Part shown: piece after piece, positions 1 to 13,344 of the stretch
How the letters are laid out: each line of letters begins with the position of its first letter
Numbering within the stretch: position 1 is the stretch's first letter
Origin: Thinopyrum elongatum
Taxonomy: Eukaryota; Streptophyta; Magnoliopsida; Poales; Poaceae
DNA: 64,000 nucleotides
Direction: 5' to 3'
Assembly (NCBI GenBank): GCA_011799875.1
Contig: CM022302.1
Coordinates: 52,295,439 to 52,359,438 of the forward strand
Notes under the pieces: generated by a model
Database searches by the model: none
Told to the model about the DNA's origin: nothing
The model's input: only the letters and a program-made list of their open reading frames with translations
Made by a program: the position numbers and the translations under genes

Positions 1-109
1 CATCCCTCCGTGTAGACCCGACGCGTCCGTTTCCCCCTCCAGGTGCCGGCGGCGGCGCCGACCTGAGTGGGGGCCACACCCCGGAGACGCGTGCCGCCTC
101 TTCGGACAT
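1..109 (-). repeat. Inverted segment of the tandem array
   Basis: These bases read as the reverse complement of the array monomer that follows in forward orientation (compare the monomer around 1024-1130). At about 109/110 the sequence flips: the last bases are the complement of ATGTCCGAAGAGG and the next are the forward TCGGGTCTACACGG. The array therefore begins with a head-to-head junction. It could be a real inversion or a hairpin/chimeric-read artefact at a contig edge. Confidence 0.8.
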
Positions 110-3100
110 TCGGGTCTACACGGAGGGGATGTAGCTGTGGGTTTGGCCCGGATGTTGCTCCCAGGTGTCCCTCTGGGCTGACCTGACACAACCGGGTGGA
201 GAGGTCCACTGGTCAAAGCCCGTCCGTGGGAAGTCAAAGGGCTAGATCTCGTGGTCAACCGCTCCAGGGTTAGGGGGGACGGGGGCCCTGGGGGGGTAGC
301 AATGCCACCGGAGCATCGTACCGGGCCATCATACATGCCGGGTGGTGTTGTGGCATGTCTGAAGAGGCGGCACGCGTCTCCGCGGTATGGCCCCCCTCAC
401 GGACGGCGATGACACAGTAGTAGACGTTCTGCGGTAACGGTGCGGCGTGAATATTATTAAATACTCGGATCGCAATAAAATCAAGAGTTTTTTACACGAC
501 GTGGGCACATGTGCTATAGGAATGATGGTAATTTTTCATAATTTTTGGTGATGGAGAAGTATCCGAACAATTCCCTCTACGCGGATTGCCCTTCGCATGT
601 CTACGACTGTGGCCGGCGGCCTCCGGGGGCTAGCATGCCGGCAATCTTGCGTACGCAGCTTCTCACAAGTCTGAAAGTGTTGTGGCGGTTGCAAACGCCC
701 AGCACACGTCTCCGGGGCGTGGTCCCCCTCATGGACGGCGCCGCCGCCGGCCCCTGGAGGGGGGAAACGGACGCGTCGGGTCTACACGGAGGGGATGTAG
801 CTGTGGGTTTGGCCCGGATGTTGCTCCGAGGTGTCCCTCTGGGTTGACCTGACACAACCGGGTGGAGAGTTCCACTGGTCAAAGCCCGTCCGTGGGAAGT
901 CAAAGAGCTAGATCTCGTGGTCAACCGCTCCAGGGTTAGGCGGGACGGGGGCCCTGGGGGGGTAGCAATGCCACCAGGAGACCCGTACCGGGACCTCATA
1001 CATGCCGGGTGGTGTTGTGGGCATGTCCGAAGAGGCGGCACGCGTCTCCGGGTGTGGCCCCCCCCGACCCCACACGCGCCTCCGCCGGCACCTGGAGGGG
1101 GGAAACGGACGCGTAGCGGTCTACACGGAGGGGATGTAGCTGTGGGTTTGGCCCGGATGTTGCTCCCAGGTGTCCCTCTGGGCTGACCTGACACAACCGG
1201 GTGGAGAGGTCCACATGGTCAAAGCCCGTCGCTGGGAAGTCAAAGGCTAGATCTCGTGGTCAAACCGCTCCAGGGTTAGGGGGGGACGGAGGCCCTGGGG
1301 GGTAGCAATCCCCGAGAGCATCGTACCGGGCCATCAATACTGGCGGGTGGTGTTTTGTGGCATGTCTGAAGAGGCGGCACGCGTCTCCGGGGTTATGGCC
1401 CCCCTCACGGACGGCGATGACACAGTAATAGACGTTCTGCGGTAACGGTGCGGCGTGAATATTATAACATCTCGGATCGCAATAAAATCAAGAGTTTTTA
1501 CACGACGTGGGCACTGTGCATATGAATGATGGTAATTTTTCATAATTTTGGTGATGGAGGAGTATCCGAACAATTCCCTCTACGCGGATTGCCCTTCGCA
1601 TGTCTAACGATGTGGCCGGCGGCCTCCGGGGGCTGCATGCCGCCAATCTTGCGTAACGCGGCTTCTCACAAGTCTGAAAGTGTTGTGGCGGTTGCAAACG
1701 CCCGCACACGTCTCCGGGGCGTGGCCCCCCTCTGGACGGCAGCCCCCCGCCCCCTGAAACGGACATCGTGGTTCTACACGGAGGTGATGTACTTGGGGTT
1801 TGGCCCGATGTGCTCGAGGTGTCCTCTGGGCTGACTGACAACAACCGGGTGGGAGAGGTCCACTGGTCAAAGCCCTACCGTGGGAAGTCAAAGGGCTAGA
1901 TCTCTGGTCAACGCGCCAGGGTTAGGCGGGACGGGGGCCCTTGGGGGGGGTAGCAATGCCACCGGAGCGTCGTACCGGGCCCTCATACATGCCGGGTGGG
2001 TGTTGTGGCATGTCCGAAGAGGCGCACGCGTCTCCGGTGGTGTGTCCCCCCCACACGGATGGCGCCGCCCGGCGCGTCACCTGGCGAGAACGGACGCGTC
2101 GTGTCTACACGGAGGGATGTAGCTGTGGTTTTGGCCCGGATGTTGCTCCATGTGTCCCTCTGGGCTGACCTGACACAACCGGGTGGAGAGGTCCACTGGT
2201 CAAAGCCGTCCGTGGGAAGTCAAAGGCTAGATCTCGTGGTCAACCGCTCTAGGGTTAGGGGGGAGGGGCCTGGGGGGGTAGCAATGCCACCGGAGCATCG
2301 TACCGGGCCAATCATACATGCCGGGTGGTGTTGTGGCATGTCTGAAGAGGCGGCACGCATCTCCGCGGTATGGCCCCCCTCACGGACGCGATGGACACAG
2401 TAGTAGAGACGTTCTGCGCTGTAACGGTTGCGGGCGTGAATATATTAAAATACCGGATCGCGAAAAAATCAAGAGTTTTTTACACGACGTGGGCCATGTG
2501 TCTATAGGAATGATGGTAATTTTTCATAATTTTTTTGGTATGAGAATATCCGAACAATTCCCTCTACGCGGATGCCCTTTCGATGTCTACACTGTGGCCG
2601 GCGGCCTCCGGGGGCTAGCATGCCGGCAAATCTTGCGTACGCGGCTTCTCACAAGTCTGAAAGTGTGTTGTGGCGGTTGCAAACGCCCACACACGTCTCC
2701 GGGGCGTGGCCCCCCTCATGGACGGCGCCGCCGCCGGCCCACTGGAGGGGGAAACGGACGCGTCGGGTCTGCACGGAGGGGATGTAGCTGGGGTTTGGCC
2801 CGGATGTTGCTCCGAGGTGTCCCTCTGGTTGACCTGACACAACCGGGTGGGAGGTTCCACTGGTCAAAGCCCGTCCGTGGGAAGTCAAAGGTAGATCTCG
2901 TGGTCAACGCTCCAGGGTTAGGCGGGCGGACGGGGGCCCTGGGGGGGGGGGTAGCAATGCCACCGGAGCGTCGTTCCGGGCCCCCTCATACATGCCGGGT
3001 GGTGTTTGTGCATGTCCGAAGAGCGTCACGCGTCTCCGGGGTGTGGCCCCCCTCACGGACGGCGCCGCCGCCGCACCTGGAGGGGGAAACGGACGCGTCG

Positions 3101-4270
3101 GGTCTACACGAGGGGAGTGACTGTGGGGTTTGGCCGGATGTTGCTCCCAGGTGTCCCTCTGGGCCTGACCTGACACAACCGGGTGGAGAGGTCCCTGGTC
3201 AAAAGCCGTCCGTGGGAAGTCAAAGGGCTAGATCTCGTGGTCAAACCGCTCCAGGGTAGGGGGAGGGGGCCCTGGGGGGGTAGCAATGCCACCGGCGCAT
3301 CGTACCGCCATCATACATGCCGGGTGGTGTTGTGGGCATGTCTGAAGAGGCGGCACGCGTCTCCGGGTATGGCCCCCCTCACGGACGGCGATGACACAGT
3401 AGTAACGTTTCTGGCGGTAACGGTGCGGGCGTGAATATTATTAAATACTCGGATCGCGATAAAATCAAGAGTTTTTTACACGACGTGGGCACATGTGCTA
3501 TAGGAATGATGGTAATTTTTCATAATTTTTGGTGATGGGGAAGTATCCGAACATTCCCTCTACGCGGATTGCCCTCGCATGTCTACGTACTGTGCCGTCG
3601 GCCCTCGGGGCTAGCATGCCGCCAATCTGCGTACGCGGCTTCCACAAGTCTGAAAGTGTTGTGGCGGTTTGCAAACGCCCGGCACACGTCTCCGGGCGTC
3701 CCCACCTCTCACTGCGGCCACACGCGCGGCCCCTGGAGGGGGAAACGACGCGTCGGGTCTACACGGAGGTGATGTAGCTGGTGTTTGGGGCCCATGTTGC
3801 TCCAGGTTTCCCTCTGGGCTGACCTGACACAACCGGGTGGAGAGTCCACTGGTCAAAGCCCGTCCGTGGAAGTCAAAGGGCTAGACTCGTGGTCAATCGC
3901 ATCCAGGGTTAGCGCTGGACGGGGGCCCTGGGGGGGGGTAGCAATCCCACCGGAGCGTCGTACCGGGCCTCATACATGCCGGGTGGTGGTTGTGGCATGT
4001 CCAGAGGCGGCACGCGTCTCCGGGGTGTGTCCCCCCTCACACTGGCGCCGCCCCGGCACCTGGAGGGGGGAAACGACGCGTCGGGTCTACACCGGAGGGG
4101 ATGTAGCTGTCGTTTTGGCCGGATGTTTGCGCCCAGGTGTGTCCCTCTAGGCTGACCTGCACAACGAGTGGAGAGGTCCACTGGTCAAGCCCGTTGGGAA
4201 GTCAAAGGGCTGAATCTCGTGTCAACCGCTCAAGGGTTTGGGGGGGACGGGGCCCTGGGGGGGTAGCAAT
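110..4270 (+). repeat. GC-rich tandem array with ~1 kb higher-order unit (version A)
   Basis: The marker CTAGATCTCGTGG recurs near 242, 908, 1247, 1897, 2229, 2892, 3229 and 3881, giving alternating spacings of about 660 and 335 bases, i.e. a ~1 kb higher-order unit. The 660-base part is itself a diverged dimer: the phrase GTCTCCGGGG(T/C)(G/A)TGGCCCCC recurs about every 325-340 bases, so three related ~335-base monomers make one unit. One unit contains an AT-rich insert (ATTATTAAATACTCGGATCGC). The first unit (to about 1200) reads cleanly; later units carry frequent one-base gains and losses. Open frames here are periodic by-products of the repeat and shift wherever a base is lost. I see no gene. 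Confidence 0.9.
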
Positions 4271-5851
4271 GCCACTGGTGGTGTGTCATAGAAGAGGTAT
4301 AGAAGCTATATGACAATAATTAACATAGCTAAGGTGGAGCTGGTAACATAAAAAAAATTATGAAAAAAACATTAAGGTGATGCATAAAATGTAAAAAAAA
4401 AAATATAAATATACGCTACGGCTTATAGCCGTCGGCATAGATGTCACACCTTGGCTTTTATTATATCTATCCGACGGCTTGGACAGTAGTTCCCATCTAT
4501 CCCCTCCGGCGCCACCTATCCCTCCCTATGGTCCATTTCTCCCCCTGATCCCACCCCCCGCACCTCCACAACCCCATCGCCACACCGGCAATCACCGGAT
4601 TCCATCCTCCTACTCCTCCGTCGTCCTCGCCCCTGTCCATTCTCCTCTCCTCCACCCCATCCTTCTCGCAGTCCAGCCCGAGTCCCTTATCTACTTACTT
4701 TCCCTCTCCTCCTCCCCATTCTACCACATCGAAATCCTAGATCTTCCCAGTCAGAGCTATCCTCCCCCTCTCTCCTGCACCCAGCCCGACAACCCCCGAT
4801 CTCCGCACATTTTAAACTCCCACCCCACTGCGCTCCGGTCCTCGCCTCCTCAATGCTTGCTCCTGCCCCTCGCGCCCTCTCCCACCTCTAACCTCCGTGC
4901 CTCATTACCTCCCCTACCTCTCCTCCACATCTCGCCCCCCATTATCACTGCTTCCCCCCGCTTCCTTAAACCTCCTCCGAGCCGTTGTTCGTCTTTTCTC
5001 TTTCTCCTCCTCTTCTTCTAGAGTCTTGCCTTCTACTTCGAACACTCTCGCTTCCCCTTAGGAATATTAGTTATACGGGCCCGATCCTTAACTGCTGGGG
5101 AGGCGGGGGAGGGAGTGGGAGTATGGTTCCGCCGCTTTCCGCCTTCCCTCTCCTTTGAAGCTCCCTTCTTCTTCCCGTTGAGCTAAGTTTTTTTTTTATC
5201 ATTTTTGTTAATTCATATAGTTTTCCTGTAATTTGCTGCATAGACGTACTCTGTAATAGATTCTTTGAGATTAATGACAATATTTGACAATATATGCCAT
5301 GTGAGATATAATGTCTAGAAATCCTTGCTATGTGACATTTAGTTTCTAAAATAGTGTGTGAGTGTTGTTAAGTAGCTATGTGAGATGTCCTTCAAAATTG
5401 GGATTATGAATAATGTGTATTTCATCAGTGTGGATCGTGGCAAAAAAGATTTGAAAGGACAAAATTTGGCACTTGACACAATATGATTTTTTTTTCATAG
5501 TTTAAAGTGTCCAAGGCTTAATGTTAGGTGATGACCTAATTTTTTTTTCACTCATCGTGGAATTACCAGGATTTTGTGGTGTTCCATCTTTCGTGGATGA
5601 TCGTCGACGTTGGAGGTGCTGGTCCACGATCAATCCCTCTCCTTAATAATCGACTACATCGTCTACATCGGAGGGTGAGCACATCCCATGACCATTCGTC
5701 TGCTTTTTTTTTCCATGTCATCATTAAATTTTCACATCAAGTCGCGTACCTAGGCGTCTCCCCGTCCGAAAGGGTGCATCGTAAATATGCATTCATTGGC
5801 ATATTTATCCACCCGCCAGCTCTTCGATTGTCATCGCTTTCCCCGGACAAG
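4271..5851 (+). other. CACTA left subterminal and leader region, version A
   Basis: An AT-rich stretch (4271-4415) precedes a subterminal inverted motif (CTACGGCTTATAGCCGTCGGCATAG is split over 4416-4440) and its partner CCGACGGCTTGG near 4470. A C-rich block (4487-5070) corresponds to the leader exon at 27670-28135 but looks strongly corrupted and less GC-rich. The rest matches the leader introns and exons at 28136-28787. The long proline/serine-rich frame at 4479-5021 has no counterpart frame in the cleaner copy, so I do not call it a gene. Confidence 0.65.
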
Positions 5852-6068
5852 CCCGAGGAAGTTGTAGATTGGTAACGTTGTTCATGCGCTACCCTGTTTC
5901 GCGAGACAGGATTTTCGGCGGCGCCTCTCCCTGTTGTTACGAAACGATGCACATTCTCTCGGCATTTTGCCGATACGTGTAGTTGAGAACAGGGGAGGTG
6001 CTGCCGAAATTTTGTCCTCGGATGGGGTAGAGGGCAGGACAACATACTCAAATCTACACATTCTCGGG
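5852..6068 (+). ncRNA. Candidate leader hairpin, version A copy
   Basis: This is the indel-bearing counterpart of the inverted repeat at 28788-28997. Both arms, the inner CTCGGCATTTTGCCGA stem and the bases at nearly all wobble positions are the same as in version B, which supports the hairpin sequence independently of single-base errors. Confidence 0.55.
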
Positions 6069-6207
6069 TGGGACTTGGACCCTCTTTCCTATGAGAATGT
6101 GGGTGGGATTAAATGTTCATTTCTCCGTCAACCCTGTAAAAAATAAATATGATGTGAGTAATTTAAATGAATCCTTAATTTTGTGTGTGTGCTTCCAAGA
6201 AAGCAAG

Positions 6208-9200
6208 CTGGCAGATAATCAGTGGATGTTATGGGTTTTTTTTTTTTCCGCAGATCGTAACAACCGAGTGGGGGGTCGAAGAAAACTGATGTGGTTTTTG
6301 AAGAGATATTCCGTAGTTCCAATGAGGATTGTGCCAGAATGCCCGTGTGCCAATGAAGAGACGTCTGCCTCAGAGATAATAGTGAGATGAGCTAATCACC
6401 TTCTCGCCACGCATGGCTTATGCCGAAACTTTTAATATGCCGATAACTTTGTGCCCAGCGGGACCGTGTAGGAGGGGTGCTACGACACCACGTGCTGGTT
6501 ATGAGGACGATGGTGTTAGAGACATGCTAGATGATGTCTTTGCTTGCACCTCCGACACCAATCTCCGTCACATTGGCGAATGAAACGGCTGAGCGGAAGG
6601 AAACCGCACGAGGCCTTCTGGATTCTGGGCCTCGTCAAGAAACAAACCTCTTTATTAGGTGCCCAGCTGTCTGTGCTGGATCCATCCTCGCAACTGAGGC
6701 AGTCAGGCTGGTAGGCTGTAGCCGAGGTTGCCATCGAAGCATTTCTGGGAGTATATGGGCTAACAGCCTGCCGAGGGCCTGACCTGTCCTCATGACGCTT
6801 GAACTGCCGAAAACCATGTAACCTACTAGAAAAAAAATCATGAAGGCTCTCGTCACCATGGATTATGAGAACATACTTTTGTCCAAAGAATGTCCTTTGT
6901 TTAGGCATGAGTAGCCAGATGACAACTACTAGGAGTGTGTGGCGGTTTTCCTCTCGGTATACTTGAGGTGGTCGATGACATAGGTCAGAAGCAGCAGGCT
7001 AAAATCTGTGAGGTTCTTCTTCGGGTCATCTTAGATTTTATAAAAATGAGTGCAAGCGCCTTTTTCATCACCGAGAGTGTCTGCCAAAATGATGAAGTGG
7101 GCACAAGAGGAAAGGTAACAATCCAAAAAAAATTGTACACTCCATCTCAGAAGGTGAAGCATGGAAGTCCTTCGATATAGAGTCCACCCCGGAGGAAGCA
7201 GACGAGGCTGGGAATGTCAGAATTGCTATAAAGGAGGTGATGGTTCAATCCCTATTGGTATGTCTTCCTAATCCCTACATCTGCTGCCGTATTTGTTATT
7301 CCGCTAAATCTCCTCCTCCCGGCGCCAGAATGCAACGAGACCATGTTCCTATCCCTTATAATATCCGGGGCTTGTAATATCCGGGAAGAATTTTGAGTGT
7401 GTTTATGCCCCGTTGTTGGATGATTTGCAAAACCATCTGGTAACTACTTCCCGAGGTTGAACATACACCGTCATCTTCAAGCAAAATTTTCTGATGAAAG
7501 TTTTTGGCTACAGTATTGCTCCTGACTTTCCCCGGCTATGCCCTGTTCTTGCGGATGGTGTACAGTGGAAGATACCGATTTTGCCAGTGTTGCATGCAGG
7601 CCTTGATTTTCATTTGGTTGAAGAGTGGTGGCAGTATGTTTGGCCCTTGGACCTGCATCGACAAGTTTCCTCCCTCAGCCATCCTGAGAGGGAAAATAAG
7701 AACTTCACAAAAACGGAAAGTTTTGTCCCATGTAAGTAAAGGAGCTTCCAACGTTTTATGGTTGAGGATAGCTTGCTCGCTGAAAAGCTCTTAAACCCTG
7801 CCGGCGAAGGGAAAGGCAAAAGGCAAAGCAACGCCACAGGCGAAGACAGGGCGAGGGCAAAAGGCAAGGTACAAGGGAAAAAATGTGTTGAAGATATGGT
7901 GAGACGCACAACTGGACTCACAATATACCCCCTTCACTCAGCTTCCCTATTTTAATGACGCAAACGATTCCATAACAAAATCCGCGTGATGCACCCCGCA
8001 GAATTCCGCGATCCCTTTTTCGGCATGATTCCGCGCACATTCCTGAGATACCAGGATAATGTGAATGCTAGAGTCGATACATAAATTTGTGATAGCCACG
8101 TCTACACATGCAGCCCGTCCCGGGCAGTCGCAATCTTCGGTTCATCCAGATGCTGACTTCGTACTTAAAAAATGATCATAAGATGGAGGCTTCAAGTGGC
8201 TTAAAACACGCCGTGAAGTTTCCTTGCTGGTTATGCGTCGAATATAAGTAATGGGGCAATCTTTACGGGCAAAAGTGACCAGGCTCAAGAGTCATACTAT
8301 CATGTAATGGATTGGAGTCGGATTATCCGGATGGTTCGGGGCTCCTTTCCCAGCGTGTCTAGCTTTGCTTGCGGGTTAAGCCATTTTTTTTCCCGCACGC
8401 TTTGTGCTAAAGAAGTATGGTCCTGAGAAGATAAAAGAAATGCATAGAAGGCGCCGGGTTGATTATCAGAGCTAGAGAAGAAAAAAAATCTTCCCGAAAG
8501 GACTTCTTTACTCCGATGACACTCTCATTTTGCACCTCGCGCACGAGGTATTGTTGGGGGGCCCTGTGCAGAATCATTGGCATACGGCCCTGGAGACAGA
8601 ACAAGGCTCGAGACAGAATGTGGAAACAAGCTAGAGTGAGCTTCCATGCTGTGCAGTTATCCTAGAGGATGCAGACCTCGACAGGACAGCCTACTATCCG
8701 GACCATGTTCCCAACCTGCACAATAAGGTGTCCGATACAATACAAGAACCCAATTATAAACCCAAGCTGCCTCTAATTCATCGTGCAAGTGGCAGGGCTG
8801 GATGCTCGACACCTTATATCATGCTGCACGAATGATGGGAGGATGTTCATGTTCTATATCGTGTCACACATCAAGGAAGTTGATGTCTGAGTGGATGAGA
8901 ATAACTTTTGCACCAATCTTTTAGTCCTTCCGTTCTGTTTCCGTTGCCTAGTTTCTTATACCGCTTTTCTTATTGTTAGTAGATTCAATTGATGAAGAGT
9001 TGACGGGAATCTGCCGCCTACTTAAGGAGGCACTTTGCTCTTCTCCGCAAGGGTGCCTGAATGGCACGAAAAAATTGTGATTGCGTTGTTCATGGAGAAG
9101 TACTTTTCACACTTCCTATTCCCTATTTCACCGTACATTCCAATTAACTATGCACCACCCTATAATTTTCAATTAAACGTGTAGGGAAATATCCGAACGA

Positions 9201-10011
9201 ATCAATGGATGAAGAATTGAGATGGTTTCCACGGGTTTTTTTTGGACCCTGCCGTTATGACATCGAAAAGTATGATTTGATGTATCGCTTCCATACAGAG
9301 GAAGCACCAAACAGTCGGCCTGATCCAAAACCATAAATAAAACCGAGAAGTCCTCACACCAGTAAGATAATACAGTAGATTACGACGGAAGGGTATCGGA
9401 AAACTGATACGAGCTTACTTCAAACGGTCGCGAATACCTAAGTCTCACCTGTGTTCAAATGCCGATGGTTCGAACCCCAAAAGCGGGCTGAGACATACGC
9501 CTTCTGTGGTTAGTTGAAAGTTTCAACCATCACCGTCTCAGCCGGAGCTGATCTCTTTTCTCCGCTACCCAGCCACAAGTCATTCTCTATCTGCCTGACC
9601 CATGCCAGAAAGATCCGTACAGGTGTTGGGGAAGTTGCGTTCCAGTTGTCATCGCCACATGGTAAAGCTTAAACAACCGGACCCAAACTGATATTTAACT
9701 ACAAACATAAACCCATGACAATACGAGGGAGGTCTTTCAAGAGGAACATGATGACGTGGTCCGAATAATGAGGACATGACTTGGGTTAATGTGACCTGGA
9801 CCCCAACGACTACTTACGCCCGGATTGTGGTGCAGAGCAGTTTTGTTAATCAAAGAGACATATTATGCTTGAAAGTTACAATGAAGATGCTGACGATGAG
9901 TAAGAGCCACCACCCAACACCATCCGTCAAAACGAAGAAGATATGCGTGTAGTGCTGATAGACCGGTCCGATAAACAGATTAAATATGATGATTTCATAT
10001 GGTTTTTCTAG
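6208..10011 (+). pseudogene. TNP2-type CACTA transposase, first copy, version A (unreadable frame)
   Basis: The stretch aligns from end to end with the TNP2 locus at 29140-32863. Recognisable pieces include the N-terminal block near 6208-6400, the DUF4218 region near 8340-8905 and the DUF4216 region near 9190-9760. No frame stays open for more than about 100 codons because single bases are gained or lost every few tens of bases. It shares private marks with the first copy of version B: the TAG in GTGTCTAGC near 8357 and an intact GTGTAGGGAAAT splice acceptor near 9180. I treat it as a low-accuracy reading of the same gene. Confidence 0.75.
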
Positions 10012-10202
10012 AAAAATGTAGTTCTTTAATGATCATTACAATAGTATTGCTTAATGTGCTCTTCTGTTATTAATGTTCTTATGTTGCGTTAATGTGCTCA
10101 TCTGTTTAAATGTCGTTCCTTCCTGTAGGCTTGTTTTTTGTTTTTTGATATCCTTACAATTTGTTTTATTCTCTCTCAATGCAAGGTTTGTGCTAATCAA
10201 TC

Positions 10203-12650
10203 ATGGGCAATCCACGACGCGGCCCTTTCCTCGGTAAATTCGAAGGACTTACTCGGTGGACGAGCCCACAAGGTTCCCTCCCGACTATGCGATGATTCAC
10301 CTCACGGAGTGGGGGGGGGGTTTTATTTTTTTTCGGGGGAGGAGACCCTATAGGAGGAGGGGTGGGGGGAGAGCCCTAGAGGGGAGGAGGTGGGGGGAGA
10401 GGCAGCCGGGGCAAAAGACTCGCCGGGCCGTTTCCGAAATAGGAGGGTCTCTTTGATGCCTCGCTATACTGAGGCACCTTCTGAGTCTGAGGAGGAGAGG
10501 GGGCGAGAGGCGGAGGGCCCTAGGAGGAGGTGAGAGGAGGTTGAGAGGTGGTGGAGGGGAGGTTGACCCCGAGTTGGGGGTGGACTTGCCACCGGGTGCT
10601 CCACAGGGGTTGGCTGCGGGTACTGCCGGAGTTCTACAACCACCTTCTACTGAGGCACACAAGTGGCTCATTGAACCTGGCGGGGACAGAGTAGTGCTCT
10701 CATGTATATTTTCAAACACAAGGCAACATTTTCTTATTGTACACATGGCAATCTTTGATTTCTTTTGCAGGAACGGAAATCCTTCACGGAAAGGGCCGTA
10801 AACCGAAACGGCCTTATCACTGTCCTGTTGAAGGAGTTTTTGGCCGGGCCATTCTGCCCCCGTGGCCACAGGGAACCCCTCAACTGCGGGTTTGGCCACG
10901 AGCTGGCCCCATAATACGAGGCTACAGCCACGCGCGGAGTCCGGGACGGCGCGCTAGGCCAAAAGCAAATGACACCATTTTGGGTTAAGTTCTCTCTGAA
11001 TCACTTTTGTCTTCTTCGTTCGTTCATAATTGATCATTGATCACTCAACTCATGCTGTTTTGCTTTCTGTTTGACTGCATGATGCTAAGCACTATATAGA
11101 GTTCTTGACGAGCACAAGGCCAAGCGACGGGTCTTGCTTGCGGGCTGCGAAGAAGAAAGCTTGTCATTTGCAGTACGAGGTGCGCTGGGTTGCCGTCTGC
11201 AGGTACTAACACTCTACCTTCATCAAAAGTGGACCAAACTCAAGCGCAGCGCAACGACTTACCTTTAGCACGGGCATGGTTCATGAAGGTAACTATTACT
11301 GACTTTTCATTGTTTTCAAGTAGTCAACTATATGTTTCGTGCTCACATGTCATGCTCCAAAATTTGCATAGGTTAGTTCCTCGTTGTGCATGGAAGGGAT
11401 GACGATGGGCCGGTTTGGTGATAGGTGGTCGTCGTGATGCAGAGTTTGTTGGCCAAGAGCAGCAAGGCCCGGTCTCACCAATGGAAAAGACGGGACACAC
11501 GGCCAAGGAAACCTGAAACGCACTTGGGCTTCAAGGCCCATGAAGTATATCTATATGCATGATGCAATTTTGTTCTTCTTTACCGTCATGGTTCTTAGTA
11601 TGGCTGACTTTTGTTGAACGTGCCGGAGGACAATTGAAAAGGCCGCTCTCAGGACATTGAGTTCGGGAATCTGGCCCGCAGCGGCGTGACGAGTAATTAT
11701 CTTCAATAGCTCGATACCATTACTCCTACGGAAGACCGAGGAGCACCTGGAGTCTTCAAACCTCACACTTTCAGAGGTTTCTCTCGGATGTGGCTCTGTT
11801 TCTGACGCGCCCATCTCAGATCGACGACACGGGTGGTGGCCATCCGGGAAGTCCCATGACGCGGTATCCGTGTTTCGATGGCTATCACTCCTTAGTCTGG
11901 TACACCCGGCTTCGGGCTCCGAACCCGAGCCCGTCCGAGGGGAGTACGGGGTCTTTCGCAGCCTCCTATGCCCGCTATCTGCTGTAGTACTTCCCCTTTA
12001 TCTTCTTTCTCTCTAAAACATTCTCAATTTATTTTCAGTTTTCAGGCATTGCTCATTGCTCACTTAGAAACACCTAAAACTATATGTCGCAGATAAGGCC
12101 TTTGTCAGCATGGATCCTCGAGGTGCGGGAGTACTTGCAACCGTGAAGGCAAACGATGATTCCAACCGTCAGATGAATGATTTGTTAGTTTTTGCCCCAT
12201 TAAAACAGGCTAAATTTTTGCCAGCTACGTCATTCCTCTGCCTTGCTAGTTTTGCTTGTTCAACTAACATCAGTCTATGGTTTTGCGTCTTTGAGTAACC
12301 TCACGATCCCCCACAAATGGGAACCCCACATCCACCTGCGTTATACCCCCCACACATCCACGTTCATGATGGTGGCACTAGGCAGTGATAGTCCGGTTAG
12401 TACATTTGCCTAACTACGGACGAAATAGTACTCGTCTCATGTCCACACAACATATCTATTTACCGTAGAATCTTCTCTCAAACATGTAGGGGACCGTGGC
12501 TGACTCCTGCTTCGTGTCGACCCAGTCACTCCGATCTGGTAGAGTGGTGGTGGTTTTGCAGGTGTGGTTTTGGCGGAGGTGGTCTTGGCGGTGGTGTTTG
12601 GTTGGCGGGTGTCTGGCGTGGTGGTTTTGGCGGCGAGTGGTCTTGCTTTT
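10203..12650 (+). pseudogene. CACTA ORF2 (Transposase_24-like), first copy, version A
   Basis: It begins with ATGGGCAA near 10203 and follows the exon order of 33042-35460: glycine/glutamate-rich first exon, the NW-LHGKGRKPNGLI exon, the LDEHKA exon, the long charged exon and the glycine-rich tail near 12540-12650. It has CACAAGTGGCTC near 10661, as in the first copy of version B (the second copy has CACAAGTAG). Reading frames are broken throughout by single-base errors. Confidence 0.7.
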
Positions 12651-12984
12651 CGTCGATGATGATAACCCCCATCATGTGGGCCGTCGGCCATACCTTTCAA
12701 TTTTTCCTACTTGTTTACTTTCTTTAGATGACGATGAGGAGTTCCCATGTCTGTCTTTTCACTACCTATGTTCATGAACTTTCTGTTCACACAAACCGAT
12801 GATGATCTTTAGATGATGAACTTGAGTAGGTTAAATGGATGATGATGAACTTTAGTATGTTATTAGATGATGAACTGTCCATATTTCGGCTAATCCCATA
12901 TTTCTCTGGTTGAAATGCCTGTCAAAATGAATTGCAACAAAGAAACCAGGAAAAAATTAAAAAAAAACAAACAGCACCAGATCT

Positions 12985-13344
12985 ATGGCCTACGGCAATA
13001 GCCGTCGTCATAGATATGGCACAGGGGCTTCCCAGGGTCTGCCACATGGCAGGATAACCTACGGCAAAGCCGTCGGCATAGGTTAAAATCTATGCCGACG
13101 CTTTTGCCGTAGGCATATGCCCTGCTGTCCAGGAGTCCACCAGATACCGCCCAATGTGGCCGAGGTTGCCGGCGAGCCCGTTTTCGTCAAAAAGCGTTTT
13201 GACGGCGCCGTCCGTTGCCGTATCATGTGAAAACACTGTCACGGCTAAACTATGGCCAGACGGCCAGAAGGAAGCCGTCGGCATAGGCCCCTATTGCCGA
13301 CGGCTAAACTATGCGACTGTCTGACAATCTACGCTGACGTGATC
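12985..13344 (+). repeat. Internal block of CACTA subterminal repeats, version A
   Basis: Several copies of CTACGGCAA(A)GCCGTCGGCATAG-type inverted motifs lie here. Like 35762-36117, and unlike 40758-41248, the block lacks the long palindrome, so it matches the first internal half of version B. It ends at the tandem-duplication junction near 13345. Confidence 0.75.

Noticed and set aside
110..4260. Many overlapping arginine/proline-rich open frames on both strands of the array
   Set aside because: They recur with the repeat period, shift frame with each lost base and have no domain or codon signal. High GC explains their length.
4479..5021. 180-residue proline/serine-rich frame
   Set aside because: The cleaner counterpart at 27670-28135 does not keep this frame. 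It is a corrupted C-rich leader.
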